Shown: positions 8,901 to 18,200 of the stretch, in pieces | Layout of the letters: every line of letters begins with the position of its first letter | Numbering within the stretch: position 1 is the first letter of the stretch | Source: Desulfobacterales bacterium | GTDB taxonomy: Bacteria > Desulfobacterota > Desulfobacteria > Desulfobacterales > BuS5 | Length of the DNA stretch: 26,078 bases | Assembly (NCBI GenBank): GCA_016735355.1 | Contig: JAERRQ010000243.1 | Location: 1 to 26,078, forward strand | Direction of reading: 5' to 3' | Notes under the pieces: model-generated | The model's input: the letters and a program-made list of their open reading frames with translations, nothing else | Databases searched by the model: none | What the model was told of the DNA's origin: nothing | Position numbers and translations under genes: made by a program

Positions 8901-8907
8901 AAGGAGG
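8901..8907 (+). promoter_or_regulatory. Strong ribosome binding site inside the yhcG reading frame
   Basis: A perfect AAGGAGG lies five bases before an in-frame TTG at 8913. The earlier ATG at 8847 has only a weak, distant AGGA. The site argues that translation starts at 8913 rather than 8847. Confidence 0.6.
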
Positions 8908-8912
8908 ACTCA

Positions 8913-9962
8913 TTGGAAAAAGTGACAAATGACAAGGCTATCCAGGGAATCTACCAGCAGATCAGGGAAGTTCTCATTCAAGCCCGCAGTCGGGCATGGC
9001 AGGCAATCAATACAGAGATGGTGGTGTGCTATTGGCAGATTGGTCGGCTGATTGTCGAGGAGGAGCAACGGGGAAAAACACGAGCTGTTTATGGGAAGGG
9101 ATTGATCAAAGAGCTTTCCATAAAGCTTTCGCTTGAGTTTGGCAGAGGCTTCGATAAGTCCAACCTTTGGAATATGCGTGCATTCTTTCTCTGTTTTCCA
9201 AAAATCGACGCACTGCGTCGAGAATTATCCTGGACCCATTACCGCCTGCTCCTTCGGGTAGAAAAACAGGAAGCTCGATCTTTTTACGAGTGTGAGACGG
9301 TCAATGCCCACTGGTCTACCCGAGAGCTGGAACGGCAGATCAATTCATTGCTGTTCGAACGACTGGCCCTGTCTCGTGATAAGGCAGGTGTCCTGAAGCT
9401 TGCACAAAAAGGACACGAGATACAGAATTCAGCCGATCTGGTAAAGGACCCCTATGTGCTCGAATTTACCGGCATTCAACAGGACGAACACTTTCTTGAA
9501 AAGGACCTTGAGATGGCTCTTATCAACAAGCTGCGTCAATTCCTTCTGGAACTTGGGAAAGGTTTCGCCTTTATGGCCCGTCAGCAACGTATCACCTTGG
9601 ATGGACGGCATTTTTTCATTGATCTGGTTTTCTACAATCGACTGACCAGAAGTTTTGTTCTGATCGATTTAAAAATTGGAGATCTGACGCATCAGGACAT
9701 TGGGCAAATGCAAATGTACGTGAACTATTATCATCGCGAACTCACAGCCAAAGATGAAAATCCACCTATCGGCATCATTTTATGTTCTGACAAGAGCGAG
9801 GCTGTTGTCCGCTATACTTTACCGGAAGACAATAAACAGATATTCGCTTCGCGCTACAAGCTCTACATGCCGACCGAGGAAGAACTGGCGGCTGAAATAA
9901 TTAAGGAACGCCGAATGCTTGATCTGGAAGCACAACTTTTTGAAAAGGAGATAAAAAAATGA
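8913..9962 (+). CDS. YhcG/DUF1016-family PD-(D/E)XK nuclease
   Basis: The N-terminal half is the DUF1016 domain (AINTEMVVCYWQIGRLIVEE, then SLEFGRGFDKSNLWNMR), thought to be a winged-helix DNA-binding unit. The C-terminal half is the YhcG nuclease domain, with FIDLVFYN followed by FVLIDLKIG, the Asp...DLK core of a PD-(D/E)XK enzyme, and GIILCSDKSE near the end. I place the start at TTG 8913 because of the AAGGAGG five bases upstream. This gives 349 residues and begins right before the conserved region. An ATG at 8847 that overlaps the Fic stop (ATGA) is the alternative, giving 371 residues. The family accompanies restriction-modification, phase-variable and CRISPR loci, but its role is not settled. 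The stop overlaps the start of the cas1 remnant. Confidence 0.88.
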   Translation: MEKVTNDKAIQGIYQQIREVLIQARSRAWQAINTEMVVCYWQIGRLIVEEEQRGKTRAVYGKGLIKELSIKLSLEFGRGFDKSNLWNMRAFFLCFPKIDALRRELSWTHYRLLLRVEKQEARSFYECETVNAHWSTRELERQINSLLFERLALSRDKAGVLKLAQKGHEIQNSADLVKDPYVLEFTGIQQDEHFLEKDLEMALINKLRQFLLELGKGFAFMARQQRITLDGRHFFIDLVFYNRLTRSFVLIDLKIGDLTHQDIGQMQMYVNYYHRELTAKDENPPIGIILCSDKSEAVVRYTLPEDNKQIFASRYKLYMPTEEELAAEIIKERRMLDLEAQLFEKEIKK

Positions 9963-10129
9963 GCAGCCCTATTCTTCCCAATCTCAAACCCATACCGATA
10001 AAAGACCGCATATCTACTCTCTTTTTGGAAAAAGGAAATCCGGATGTGCTGGACGGGGCTTTTGTACTGGTAGATAAAAATGGTATTCGCACCCATATTC
10101 CGGTGGGAGGTATGGCCTGCTCGCCGTAG
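9959..10129 (+). pseudogene. cas1: Truncated type I-E cas1 (N-terminal 54 codons only)
   Basis: The frame from ATG 9959 gives a 56-residue peptide. Its first 54 residues match the start of Cas1 of type I-E CRISPR systems: LKPIPIKDRIS, FLEKG, DVLDGAFVLVDK and GIRTHIPVGG, ending MAC. Two unrelated residues and a TAG follow. The normal continuation (LEPGTRVSHAA and the rest, including the catalytic Glu, His and Asp of the integrase) is absent, so it cannot acquire spacers. It has its own AAGGAG and an ATGA overlap with the yhcG stop, so it was once the next gene of that transcript. Neither cas2, other cas genes nor a repeat array is visible anywhere in the window. The break lies at about 10120. 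Confidence 0.88.
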
Positions 10130-10332
10130 TGTAGAATAATTAAGGGGCATTGAAGGCGTAAGGGTGCGTAAAATGTATCAACTACTTGCCAAACAATAGG
10201 GGGGGTGATTGGAAACGCCGCAATTACGACCATACGAAATGGAAAAGCGGGGATATACCAAACCTGTGCCTGAATTCGGCCACCGGCTGTCTTTACGGTA
10301 TTTGCGAAGCTGCTATTCTGGCGATGGATGAT

Positions 10333-10355
10333 GGGGCGGATATGGAATCCGCCCC
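10333..10355. repeat. REP-like palindrome with GGGGCGGAT arms
   Basis: GGGGCGGAT (10333-10341), a five-base loop, and the exact reverse complement ATCCGCCCC (10347-10355). G/C-rich palindromes of this kind occur in many copies between genes in related bacteria. Only this copy is in the window. Confidence 0.65.
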
Positions 10356-10361
10356 TACGAT

Positions 10362-10377
10362 AGCTCCTTTCGGAGCT
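10362..10377. repeat. Small perfect hairpin AGCTCC/GGAGCT
   Basis: AGCTCC, the loop TTTC and GGAGCT follow the REP-like palindrome by six bases. There is no T-run, so it is not a clear terminator. It may belong to the same repeat element. Confidence 0.45.
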
Positions 10378-10428
10378 TTCGCCTTGCCAGGATCCCATAA
10401 GGCCATAGAGTTTTATGTGTACCCTTCC

Positions 10429-12264
10429 CTATTCTATTGCAAGGTGCTGTCCGGGATATATCTTGTTTCTCGGTTCCAGATTGTTTAGACGCAGGAAACG
10501 TTCCAAAGGCAGATTATGTTCTTGAGCGATAGAATAAGGGCTGTCGCCTCTTTTAACAAGATATTGCCCTAATTTTTTCTTGTCTATCGATTCGTTCTTT
10601 TTGCGCTCCGGAATCATCAATGTCTGTCCTATGTGAAGTTTGGAAGAATTGAGATTGTTTAAGGAACGGATCTCTTTTGTACTGATTCCGTATTTACCGG
10701 CAATAATCCATAAGGAGTCGCCTCTCTTTACATAGTATTTAACGGACTTGCCATATTTCTGTGTACGGTACCTTTTCCTTTTTGGAATCACTGTTCCCTT
10801 TTGCGGGATCTTAAGTACCTTGCCGGCTCTAATAACACTTTTTTTATATATATTATTTGCCCTTGCAATTCTGCCTATACTTGTATGATAGCGTTTGGCA
10901 ATCGTAGACAGTGAATCTCCGGGTCTTATCCTGTGATAAACAAAAGCTTTGCGTGGTATAGATGCAATTGGTATATTATCTATCCGGGATAACAGGATTT
11001 CACTTTTACCTGCAGGAATTTTCAGGGGATATTTGTCATCCGGTAATACTTTGTAACGCAGCTCAGGATTAAGCTCTCTAAGTTTTGCTTCCGGGATGGC
11101 TATGGCTTTTGCTATACTCTTAAGATGCATTTTTTTTGATACTATAATGGTTTCAGACTTAAGAGGATTGTCTGTCTTTACAGAATCAAGCCCGTACTGT
11201 TCTTTGTTTTTAATTATGTGAAGAGTGGCAAGAAACCTGGGGACATATCTGGCAGTCTCTCTTGGAAGACGCTCATAAAGATCCCAGAAATTGTCGAGAT
11301 AGTTAACATTCTGGCTTCTTATTACACGTAGAACCCTTCCTTCGCCACAATTATAAGCAGCAAGGACAGTAGCCCAATCACCGAAAATTTGATGTAATTG
11401 CTTTAAATACTGTATAGCAGCTTTGGTAGCTTTATCCGGATCCATACGTTCATCTATATAAATATTACGCTTCAAACCGAATTTATAGCCCGTAGAGGGA
11501 ATAAATTGCCAAAGGCCGAGAGCCCTTGCCTTTGAAAAAGCTTTCACCTTAAACCCGCTTTCGATGAGAGGAAGCCAGGATAATTCCAGGGGCAGGCCTG
11601 CTTTTTTAAGTTCCGCAAGAATATAAGGACGATATTTCCCGGAACGTTTATAAGACTCTATAAAAAATTTTCTTTCTCTTGTTTTGGTAAAATGCTTGAT
11701 TTCTTTCTGAACATGTTTATTCAAAACAATCGGAATCTCATTGTGATTCCCGTTTACAACAATATTTTGGGAAGCATAAATTTCAAGGATTCGTTTTGAA
11801 ATCATGAAGCGAAGATCATCCTTTTGCTGGATAAGCTTTGGATTTTCATCGGTATCTATATTTAATATTAAAGAATAAGCCTGATCCAGGGATTCAATTG
11901 CGTCCTCAAACTCTCCTTTTTGCCAAAAATCCTGAGATACCTGGCAATAATCAAGCGCTTCATCCAGAGATCTTTGTGTATTTTCCGATATATTAATATC
12001 GGAGCCGGTTGTAAAAAACTCCTTCAAATATGATTTTGACGTGGGTTCTTTGTAATCTCCGGAGCCGGCTAATGATCTACTCTCCGGGTAAGATTGTGCC
12101 TCCAGGGAATCGGAATCGATGGATAACGATGCTGCTTTAATATTATTTTCATGGGGTATATGATTATTATATTTTAAATCAGAGCTTTTATGAAGGTTTT
12201 TGCTGCATCCACAAAAGATGACGACAATAATATTTAAAAGAATTACAAGCTGTATTTTTATCAA
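10429..12264 (-). CDS. mltD: MltD-like membrane-bound lytic transglycosylase with LysM repeats
   Basis: This lipoprotein should cut peptidoglycan glycan strands to anhydromuropeptides in the periplasm. A signal peptide ends in the lipobox IFCGC, with Cys20 as the lipid-bearing residue. Residues 100-165 are helical and TPR-like. The SLT domain covers about 205-345, with Glu235 in LIESGF as the catalytic acid, then ALGLWQFIPSTGY, AAYNCGEGRV and ETARYVPRFLA. Three clear LysM modules lie at 443-487, 510-552 and 567-611, and a degenerate one at about 371-417. E. coli MltD has fewer LysM modules, so this form is longer at 611 residues. The start is TTG, with AAAGGA six bases upstream. It is transcribed away from the divergent efflux operon. 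The gene symbol is by domain order, not proven orthology. Confidence 0.9.
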   Translation of the reverse strand: MIKIQLVILLNIIVVIFCGCSKNLHKSSDLKYNNHIPHENNIKAASLSIDSDSLEAQSYPESRSLAGSGDYKEPTSKSYLKEFFTTGSDINISENTQRSLDEALDYCQVSQDFWQKGEFEDAIESLDQAYSLILNIDTDENPKLIQQKDDLRFMISKRILEIYASQNIVVNGNHNEIPIVLNKHVQKEIKHFTKTRERKFFIESYKRSGKYRPYILAELKKAGLPLELSWLPLIESGFKVKAFSKARALGLWQFIPSTGYKFGLKRNIYIDERMDPDKATKAAIQYLKQLHQIFGDWATVLAAYNCGEGRVLRVIRSQNVNYLDNFWDLYERLPRETARYVPRFLATLHIIKNKEQYGLDSVKTDNPLKSETIIVSKKMHLKSIAKAIAIPEAKLRELNPELRYKVLPDDKYPLKIPAGKSEILLSRIDNIPIASIPRKAFVYHRIRPGDSLSTIAKRYHTSIGRIARANNIYKKSVIRAGKVLKIPQKGTVIPKRKRYRTQKYGKSVKYYVKRGDSLWIIAGKYGISTKEIRSLNNLNSSKLHIGQTLMIPERKKNESIDKKKLGQYLVKRGDSPYSIAQEHNLPLERFLRLNNLEPRNKIYPGQHLAIE

Positions 12265-12575
12265 ACCAAATCCTTTTCGTTGGTGCTATAAAGATTAGAA
12301 TTACATCAAACTTGACCAATGCAATTAACAAGTAAGCAAAAATTATACCATATGAAAACTATTTTTTAATATATTTAATGGATTACCCGTTGTTCGACTA
12401 CTCTAAAATCAATATCCTTGTCAAGATTTTATTACTCCAGGTTTCCTTGTTATTATTTCATTTTAAAAATTTATTTGATACGGTTTAATATTTAAGATAA
12501 CAATATATGATATATGCGTAGATTATTTCCTTCCAGTTCCCTTATTGAAAAATTACAAAAAATCAGGCCAAAATT
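12265..12575. promoter_or_regulatory. Divergent promoter region between mltD and the RND operon
   Basis: This is a strongly A/T-rich, gene-free region of 311 bases between two divergent transcripts. For the rightward operon, TTGATA at 12475-12480 followed after 17 bases by TAACAA is a weak sigma-70-like candidate. No convincing operator palindrome was found, and no local TetR or MarR regulator gene is present, so the control of the pump is unknown. Confidence 0.35.
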
Positions 12576-14000
12576 TTGAAAAATGAAAAATTTTTTTTTA
12601 ATCTGACTTTAATCTTATTGACCGTAATGCTCTCATCTTGTGTTGTGTTTAAACCTGATTTAAAAAAAAACAGGCCGGGAGTTTTACCGGAAAAATTTTC
12701 CCTTTATAAAAATGGTAAATATTTTTCCGGATCATGGTGGGAAACTTTCTCGGTGCCGGAATTGAATTATCTGATCCAGGAAGCCTTATCAGACAATTTT
12801 TCTTTGAAGGAAGCCTGGGCGAGACTCGACCAGGTGAAGGCATCTGCCGTAAAGAGGGGTTCTTATTTATACCCTGACCTTAATGTTACCGCTGATTATA
12901 CGCATACATATCAAAAATCGGATATTTTTTCCCACACGGAACGAACCAGCGTAGACAATTACTCTTTAGGCATTGCTTCAAGTTATGAAATAGATCTTTG
13001 GGGCCGAATACGTTCAGACCTGGAAGCTGCCAAATTAGATGCAGAAGCAGCCAGGGAGGATCTGAACTCCGCCGCCATGACCCTGGCGGCGGAAGTTACA
13101 ATGCACTGGCTTAATATAATTGCTCAAAAAATGCAAAAAGACCTTTTAGAAAAACAGCTTCAAACAAATAAATTTTTTCTTGAACTTATGGAGCTAAGAT
13201 ACAGAAAATCCCTGGCATCTGCGCTGGATGTTTTCCAGCAAAGACAGATTTTGTATCAAATTGAAGCTGCCATACCCCTGGTAGATGCAAGAAAACAAGT
13301 CCTGTTCAATGAACTTGCACTGCTTCTGGGAAAAAGCACTTATCAATGCAATGAAATTAAAGGCCTTAGCTTGCCTGTAATCGGAAATATTCCGGATACA
13401 GGAATTCCCGTTGATCTTTTAGCAAACCGGCCGGATGTGCGCTCATCGGGATTACGTCTTAAGGCATCCGACTGGCAGGTTTCTGCAGCGCGTGCAGACC
13501 GCTTGCCGGCGATAAGATTAACTGCAAGGGCATCATATGGATCAGATGATATCGACAGACTGTTTGATAACTGGATTCGCAACCTGGCGGCCGGTCTTGT
13601 AGGGCCGGTTTTCGACGGCAGACGCCGAACCGCAGAGGTAAACAGGGTGCGAGCTGTTGCGGAAGAAAGGCTGGCCTCTTACAAATATACGGTTTTAAAT
13701 GCCGTCAAAGAGGTCGAGAATTCCCTGGTGCAGGAAGAAATGCATAAAAAGCATATAAAAGCCCTCGAATTACAATTGCATGCCGCAGGCAGGGCCCTGG
13801 TTGAGGCTCGTGAACGATATAAAAAAGGGATCATTGATTATCTTCCTGTTTTGACTCAAATCCTTGCTGTCCAGCGCCTGGAACGGGAGCTTATTACCCA
13901 GCGCACAATTCTGGTTGTTTATCGTGTAAATCTTTATCGCGCCCTGGGTGGAGACTGGACTGATGAACTTAACAGGGAAGGTTTGAATAATGAACCCTGA
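12576..14000 (+). CDS. RND efflux outer-membrane factor (OprM/NodT family lipoprotein)
   Basis: This is the TolC-like channel that lets an RND pump export across the outer membrane. The signal peptide ends in the lipobox MLSSC, with Cys22, typical of the NodT/OprM lipoprotein branch. The 474-residue length is normal. Two OEP repeats are visible, the second with AANRPDVR-like LLANRPDVRSSGLRL and GPVFDGRRRTAEVNR followed by ERLASYKYTVLNAVKEVENS. The start is TTG; a later Met at residue 18 would destroy the signal peptide, and the upstream ribosome site is weak. It overlaps the adaptor gene by 11 bases, so the three pump genes are one operon. Confidence 0.92.
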   Translation: MKNEKFFFNLTLILLTVMLSSCVVFKPDLKKNRPGVLPEKFSLYKNGKYFSGSWWETFSVPELNYLIQEALSDNFSLKEAWARLDQVKASAVKRGSYLYPDLNVTADYTHTYQKSDIFSHTERTSVDNYSLGIASSYEIDLWGRIRSDLEAAKLDAEAAREDLNSAAMTLAAEVTMHWLNIIAQKMQKDLLEKQLQTNKFFLELMELRYRKSLASALDVFQQRQILYQIEAAIPLVDARKQVLFNELALLLGKSTYQCNEIKGLSLPVIGNIPDTGIPVDLLANRPDVRSSGLRLKASDWQVSAARADRLPAIRLTARASYGSDDIDRLFDNWIRNLAAGLVGPVFDGRRRTAEVNRVRAVAEERLASYKYTVLNAVKEVENSLVQEEMHKKHIKALELQLHAAGRALVEARERYKKGIIDYLPVLTQILAVQRLERELITQRTILVVYRVNLYRALGGDWTDELNREGLNNEP

Positions 14001-15285
14001 CACCTTGATCCCACCCCCCAACAAAAAAGAGGAAAAAAAATTCCGTTTCTTCAAAATCATTTTACCATTTTTTATTATTATTACAGGATCTGTAATTGCT
14101 TGGTATCTTTATGAAACAGCGCCTAAAGCGCTAAAAAAAATACCTGTCAAACCGGTCGAACATGTGCGTGTTATCTCTGCTCACCGCACCACAGAAGAAA
14201 TAATCCTCCATTTAATGGGCAATGTAATTCCGTCACGGGAGATTCTGCTTAAACCTCGTGTAAGCGGAGAGATAACAGAGATTAATCAAAAATTCATGAT
14301 CGGCGGCTGTTTTAACAAGGGAGATTTCATTCTTCAGATTGACCCGGAAGATTATGAGCTGGCGGTAAAACGTAAAGAGAGCAATGTTGCACTGGCTGCT
14401 AATGATCTGACACTGGAACTAGGTCGCCAGGATGTAGCCAAACGTGAATGGGAACTCTTGAATCAAAACAAGTTTAATCAAGGTAAATTTAATCAAAGTA
14501 ACCTTAATCAGAATAGGCTTAATCAGAATAAAGCAGGGGATGAATTCGACCGGGAACTTGCATTGCGACAACCCCAACTGGAAAAGGCCCGTGCAAACCT
14601 GCTTGCAGCCAGAGCCGAACTTCAACAAAGCATGCTCGACCTTGAACGGACTTCTGTGAAAGCGCCTTTTAACGGGATTGTTCTTGAAAAATTTGTCGAC
14701 TCAGGTTCCCAGGTTTCCACGCAAGACAGATTAGCCGTCCTGGCGGGTACAGACGCATTCTGGATAAATGTAAATATACCTGTGGATCGTCTGCGATGGC
14801 TTCTCATTCCAAAGTTTGATGGTGATATCGGTTCCCATGCCAAAATTATTGACGGTAATAATCCAGGCCAACATTTTGAACGTAAAGGAAGGATTATTAA
14901 ATTGCTCGGTAACCTTGAAACCGAAGGACGCATGGCAAGAATTCTGGTGTCTGTTGATGACCCCCTTGGTTTGCAAATTGATCCTGAAAAGGCGGAAGCA
15001 GCACTTTCTCCACTTCTGTTGGGTGATTATGTGCGTGTTGAAATTTGCGGACTCAGTATAAAAGGAATTTTCAGTATACCCAGGACGGCAGTGCATAACA
15101 ACCGTGTTTGGATTGCAAAGGAAGATGGACGGCTCGATATAAGAGATGTTGACATTATATGGAAGAATGCCCGAACAGCATTCATACGTGACGGCCTGAA
15201 TAACAACGAAAATATTGTAATATCCGATATCGCTGTACCGACTGCAGCTATGCCGATTAAAATATTAAAACCGGGGACGAAATAA
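13990..15285 (+). CDS. RND efflux periplasmic adaptor (membrane fusion protein)
   Basis: This adaptor links the inner-membrane pump to the outer-membrane channel. One membrane helix lies at about residues 22-41, with no lipobox. The lipoyl-like first half (VIPSREILLKPRVSGEI) precedes an alpha-helical hairpin at about 120-220. The second lipoyl half includes VKAPFNGIVLEKFVDSGSQV, and a beta-barrel domain follows. The hairpin contains a run of five-residue repeats at 158-181 (NQNKF, NQGKF, NQSNL, NQNRL, NQNK), which is unusual and lengthens the hairpin. The gene overlaps the end of the channel gene by 11 bases and is followed nine bases later by the pump gene. Confidence 0.92.
   Translation: MNPDTLIPPPNKKEEKKFRFFKIILPFFIIITGSVIAWYLYETAPKALKKIPVKPVEHVRVISAHRTTEEIILHLMGNVIPSREILLKPRVSGEITEINQKFMIGGCFNKGDFILQIDPEDYELAVKRKESNVALAANDLTLELGRQDVAKREWELLNQNKFNQGKFNQSNLNQNRLNQNKAGDEFDRELALRQPQLEKARANLLAARAELQQSMLDLERTSVKAPFNGIVLEKFVDSGSQVSTQDRLAVLAGTDAFWINVNIPVDRLRWLLIPKFDGDIGSHAKIIDGNNPGQHFERKGRIIKLLGNLETEGRMARILVSVDDPLGLQIDPEKAEAALSPLLLGDYVRVEICGLSIKGIFSIPRTAVHNNRVWIAKEDGRLDIRDVDIIWKNARTAFIRDGLNNNENIVISDIAVPTAAMPIKILKPGTK
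14461..14532 (+). repeat. 15-bp tandem repeat encoding NQxxF/L pentapeptides
   Basis: There are nearly five degenerate copies of a 15-base unit (AAT CAA xxx AAx xTT), all in frame inside the adaptor gene. Copies differ by a few bases, so it is an aged expansion rather than a fresh slippage product. A change by whole units keeps the frame. Confidence 0.8.
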
Positions 15286-15294
15286 TTTTATTCT

Positions 15295-18200
15295 ATGACC
15301 TCTTCAACAGAAAAAACAAAAATTAAGGGGCCCATAGTCTGGATGGCCGAACATCCTGTGCCGGCCAATCTTTTAATGATTCTGTTTCTTGTGGGCGGTC
15401 TTTTTTTTGGAATGAATATGAAACAGGAATTGTTCCCCTCATTTGATCTGGATCGTGTGGTTGTAACAGTGCCCTACCCTGGAGCCAGCCCGGCTGAGGT
15501 TGAGCAGGGTATTGTTCTGGCTGTGGAAGAAGCTGTGCAGGGTCTGGATGGTGTCGATGAAATTATCTCCAGCGCCCGGGAAGGCGCCGGGATAGTATAT
15601 ATCGATATGCTTGCAGGTGAAGATTTACAAAAATTATCCCAGGATGTTAAAAGCGCGGTCGATCGCGTTATTACATTTCCGGTTGAAGCCGAAGAACCCA
15701 GAGTCTCAACGGTCACTCATCACCGAAGGGTAATTTCCCTTGTGCTTTATGGTAATCAGGATGAACGCGTATTACGTGAAATGATAGAAAAAATTCGTGA
15801 TCGCCTGCTTCAGGACCCGATTATTACCCAGGTTGAACTCTTTGGTGTGCGTCCGCTTGAAATCAGCATTGAGGTTTCCCAGAATATTCTCCGAACCTAT
15901 AAATTAACCCTGGGAGAGATTGCCGGCAGGCTGAGAAAGGCATCTGTTGAGCTTCCAGGGGGAAGCATTAAAACCGATTCAGGGGAACTCCTGGTGCGCA
16001 TGATGGAGCGCAGAGATTACGGCCGTGAATTTGAATCCATACCTGTTATCACTAACAACAACGGTACCGAAGTTCTCCTTGAGGATATTTCTACAGTAAT
16101 GGATGGTTTCAGAGATGTTGACAAGTATGCAACTTATAACGGTAAACGCGCTGTAATGATTGACGTTTTTCGAGTGGGAAATCAGACTCCGGTAGAAGTG
16201 GCTGAAGTTGTGCACAAGCTGGCGGCAGAGTTACAAGCAACTTTGCCGCCAGGCTTGGAGGTTGCTACTCTGAACGATTTTTCCAAAATATATCGTCAAA
16301 GGTTTGAGCTCTTGCAGAAAAACGGATGTATGGGGTTAATACTGGTATTGATCCTGCTCGGAATCTTTCTCGAACCGCGTCTTGCATTCTGGGTTACCAT
16401 GGGAATTCCAATATCTTTTTTAGGTTCACTTTTATTTCTTAATGCTCTTGGCATGAGCATAAACATGGTTTCGCTGTTTGCCTTTATAATTGCCCTGGGG
16501 ATTGTGGTTGATGATGCCATTGTTGTCGGCGAAAGCATATATAAATTTCATGAAAAAGGCCTTATATTTATTCAAGCCGCTGTTCAAGGAACCAGGGAAG
16601 TAGCACTGCCGGTAGTATTCAGCATCATGACCAATATCATAGCCTTTTTTCCAATTTGCTTTGTGCCGGGCATTATCGGAAAATTTTTCCGGGTAATTCC
16701 GGTAGTCGTAATGACCATATTTGTAGTATCCTTAATAGAAAGCCTCTTTATCCTTCCGGCTCATATAGGTCACCATAAAAAAAAGAGACATGGAAGAATC
16801 ATCAACTTCATCTTGAACCGGCAGAAGGGTTTCAGTAATCGGCTCGCGTTGATAATAAACAACAGGTATGGTCCTCTTCTGGAGCTTACGCTCAAATATA
16901 GATATATTACACTTACCATAGGAATAATTATCCTTGTAATCACTTTATCTTATGTAATGAGCGGTCGTATGGGGATGACCATGTTTCCTAAAGTCGAGGC
17001 CGAATATGCTGTTGCAACAGCAGTTTTACCATACGGCAGCTCAGTAAAAAAAACAGAGGCAGTGGAGCAAAAATTAATCGATGCCGCAGAAAGAGTAATT
17101 AAAGCAAATGGTGATGGCCGTCTGGCCGAAGGAATATATGCCGAGATCGGATATGCGCCCGGAAAAGTTTCCGGGGGCCATCTTGCAAGGGTCAAGATGT
17201 TTTTGACCTCTCCCGGGGAAAGAACAATCAGCACAAATGAGGTTACTAAACTATGGAGAAAAGAGACCGGCATAATCCCCGGACTGGAATCCCTGGTTTT
17301 TCAATCTGATGCGGGAGGTCCCGGATCCGGGCCATCTATAACAATTGAATTAAACCACAGAGACCTGAAGGTTTTAGAGGCTGCCGGAGCCGCTCTGGCC
17401 GAGGCCCTGAGTTATTTCCCGGATGTTGCCGATATTGACGACGGATTCGAGCCCGGCAAGGAACAGTTCGACTTTAAAATTAAACCGGAAGGCCGCAGCC
17501 TTGGGCTTACAGCGCGCGAGGTCGCCAATCAGGTCCGCGATTCTTTTTACGGAGCTGAAGTCCTAAGGCAGCAGCGAGGCCGGAATGAAATAAAAGTTAT
17601 GGTGCGGCTTCCGGAAAACGAACGTATATACCATTATAATCTTGAAGAACTGATGCTCAGATCTCCAGGGGGAGTTGAAGTTCCTCTTAAAACAGCGGTA
17701 GAAGTTACCAGGGGCAGAGCCTATACGGTTATAGACCGCCGCAACGGACGACGAGTTGTAACTGTCACATGTAATGTAACCCCACAAAGTCAAGCCGGCC
17801 GGATACTTGAATCTCTCAAAGAAGACTTTCTGCCCTCTCTTATCAAGCGCTATCCGGGGCTAAACTACGGATTCGAAGGGAGGCAGGCGGATATGGCAGA
17901 AAGCATGACTACTCTATGGATGGGTCTGGGAGCCGCCTTGATGGTAATATATGCTTTGCTGGCAGTTCTTTTTAACAGTTACATTCAACCGTCTATTATT
18001 ATGATGAGCATCCCTTCAGGAATAGTCGGCGCTGTAATCGGACACATCATAATGGGATACAGTCTCAGCGTCATGAGCATGTTCGGCATAGTTGCGCTCT
18101 CCGGGGTGGTAGTTAATGACTCCCTTATACTTATTGACTTTGCTAATCGCAGTCGCAATAAAGGGAACACTCCCCACAAAGCAATCCATTCTGCCGGTAT

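Larger units (their letters stand above)
10130..10428. other. Gene-free junction between the defence island and the core genes
   Basis: Some 300 bases hold no gene that I can support. The open frames on both strands show no recognisable motif. It starts at the cas1 break and ends at the stop of the transglycosylase gene, and contains a run of seven G at 10198-10204 and two small hairpins. It is most likely debris from the deletion that removed the CRISPR locus. Confidence 0.5.

Noticed and set aside
1..10177. Matching TACATTTT at 1-8 and GCGTAAAATGTA at 10166-10177 as ends of a mobile island
   Set aside because: The shared stretch is short and A/T-rich, TAAAATGTA also occurs elsewhere in the window, and no integrase or target duplication is visible.
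9901..10398. Antisense open frame of 165 codons
   Set aside because: It lies opposite yhcG, the cas1 stump and the palindromes, and its sequence has no recognisable motif.
9959..10428. CRISPR array or other cas genes next to the cas1 stump
   Set aside because: I looked for regularly spaced repeats and for the G/C-rich type I-E repeat form and found none.
10186..10488. Open frame of 100 codons after the cas1 stump
   Set aside because: It has no domain, crosses the REP-like palindrome and runs into the 3' end of the transglycosylase gene on the other strand.
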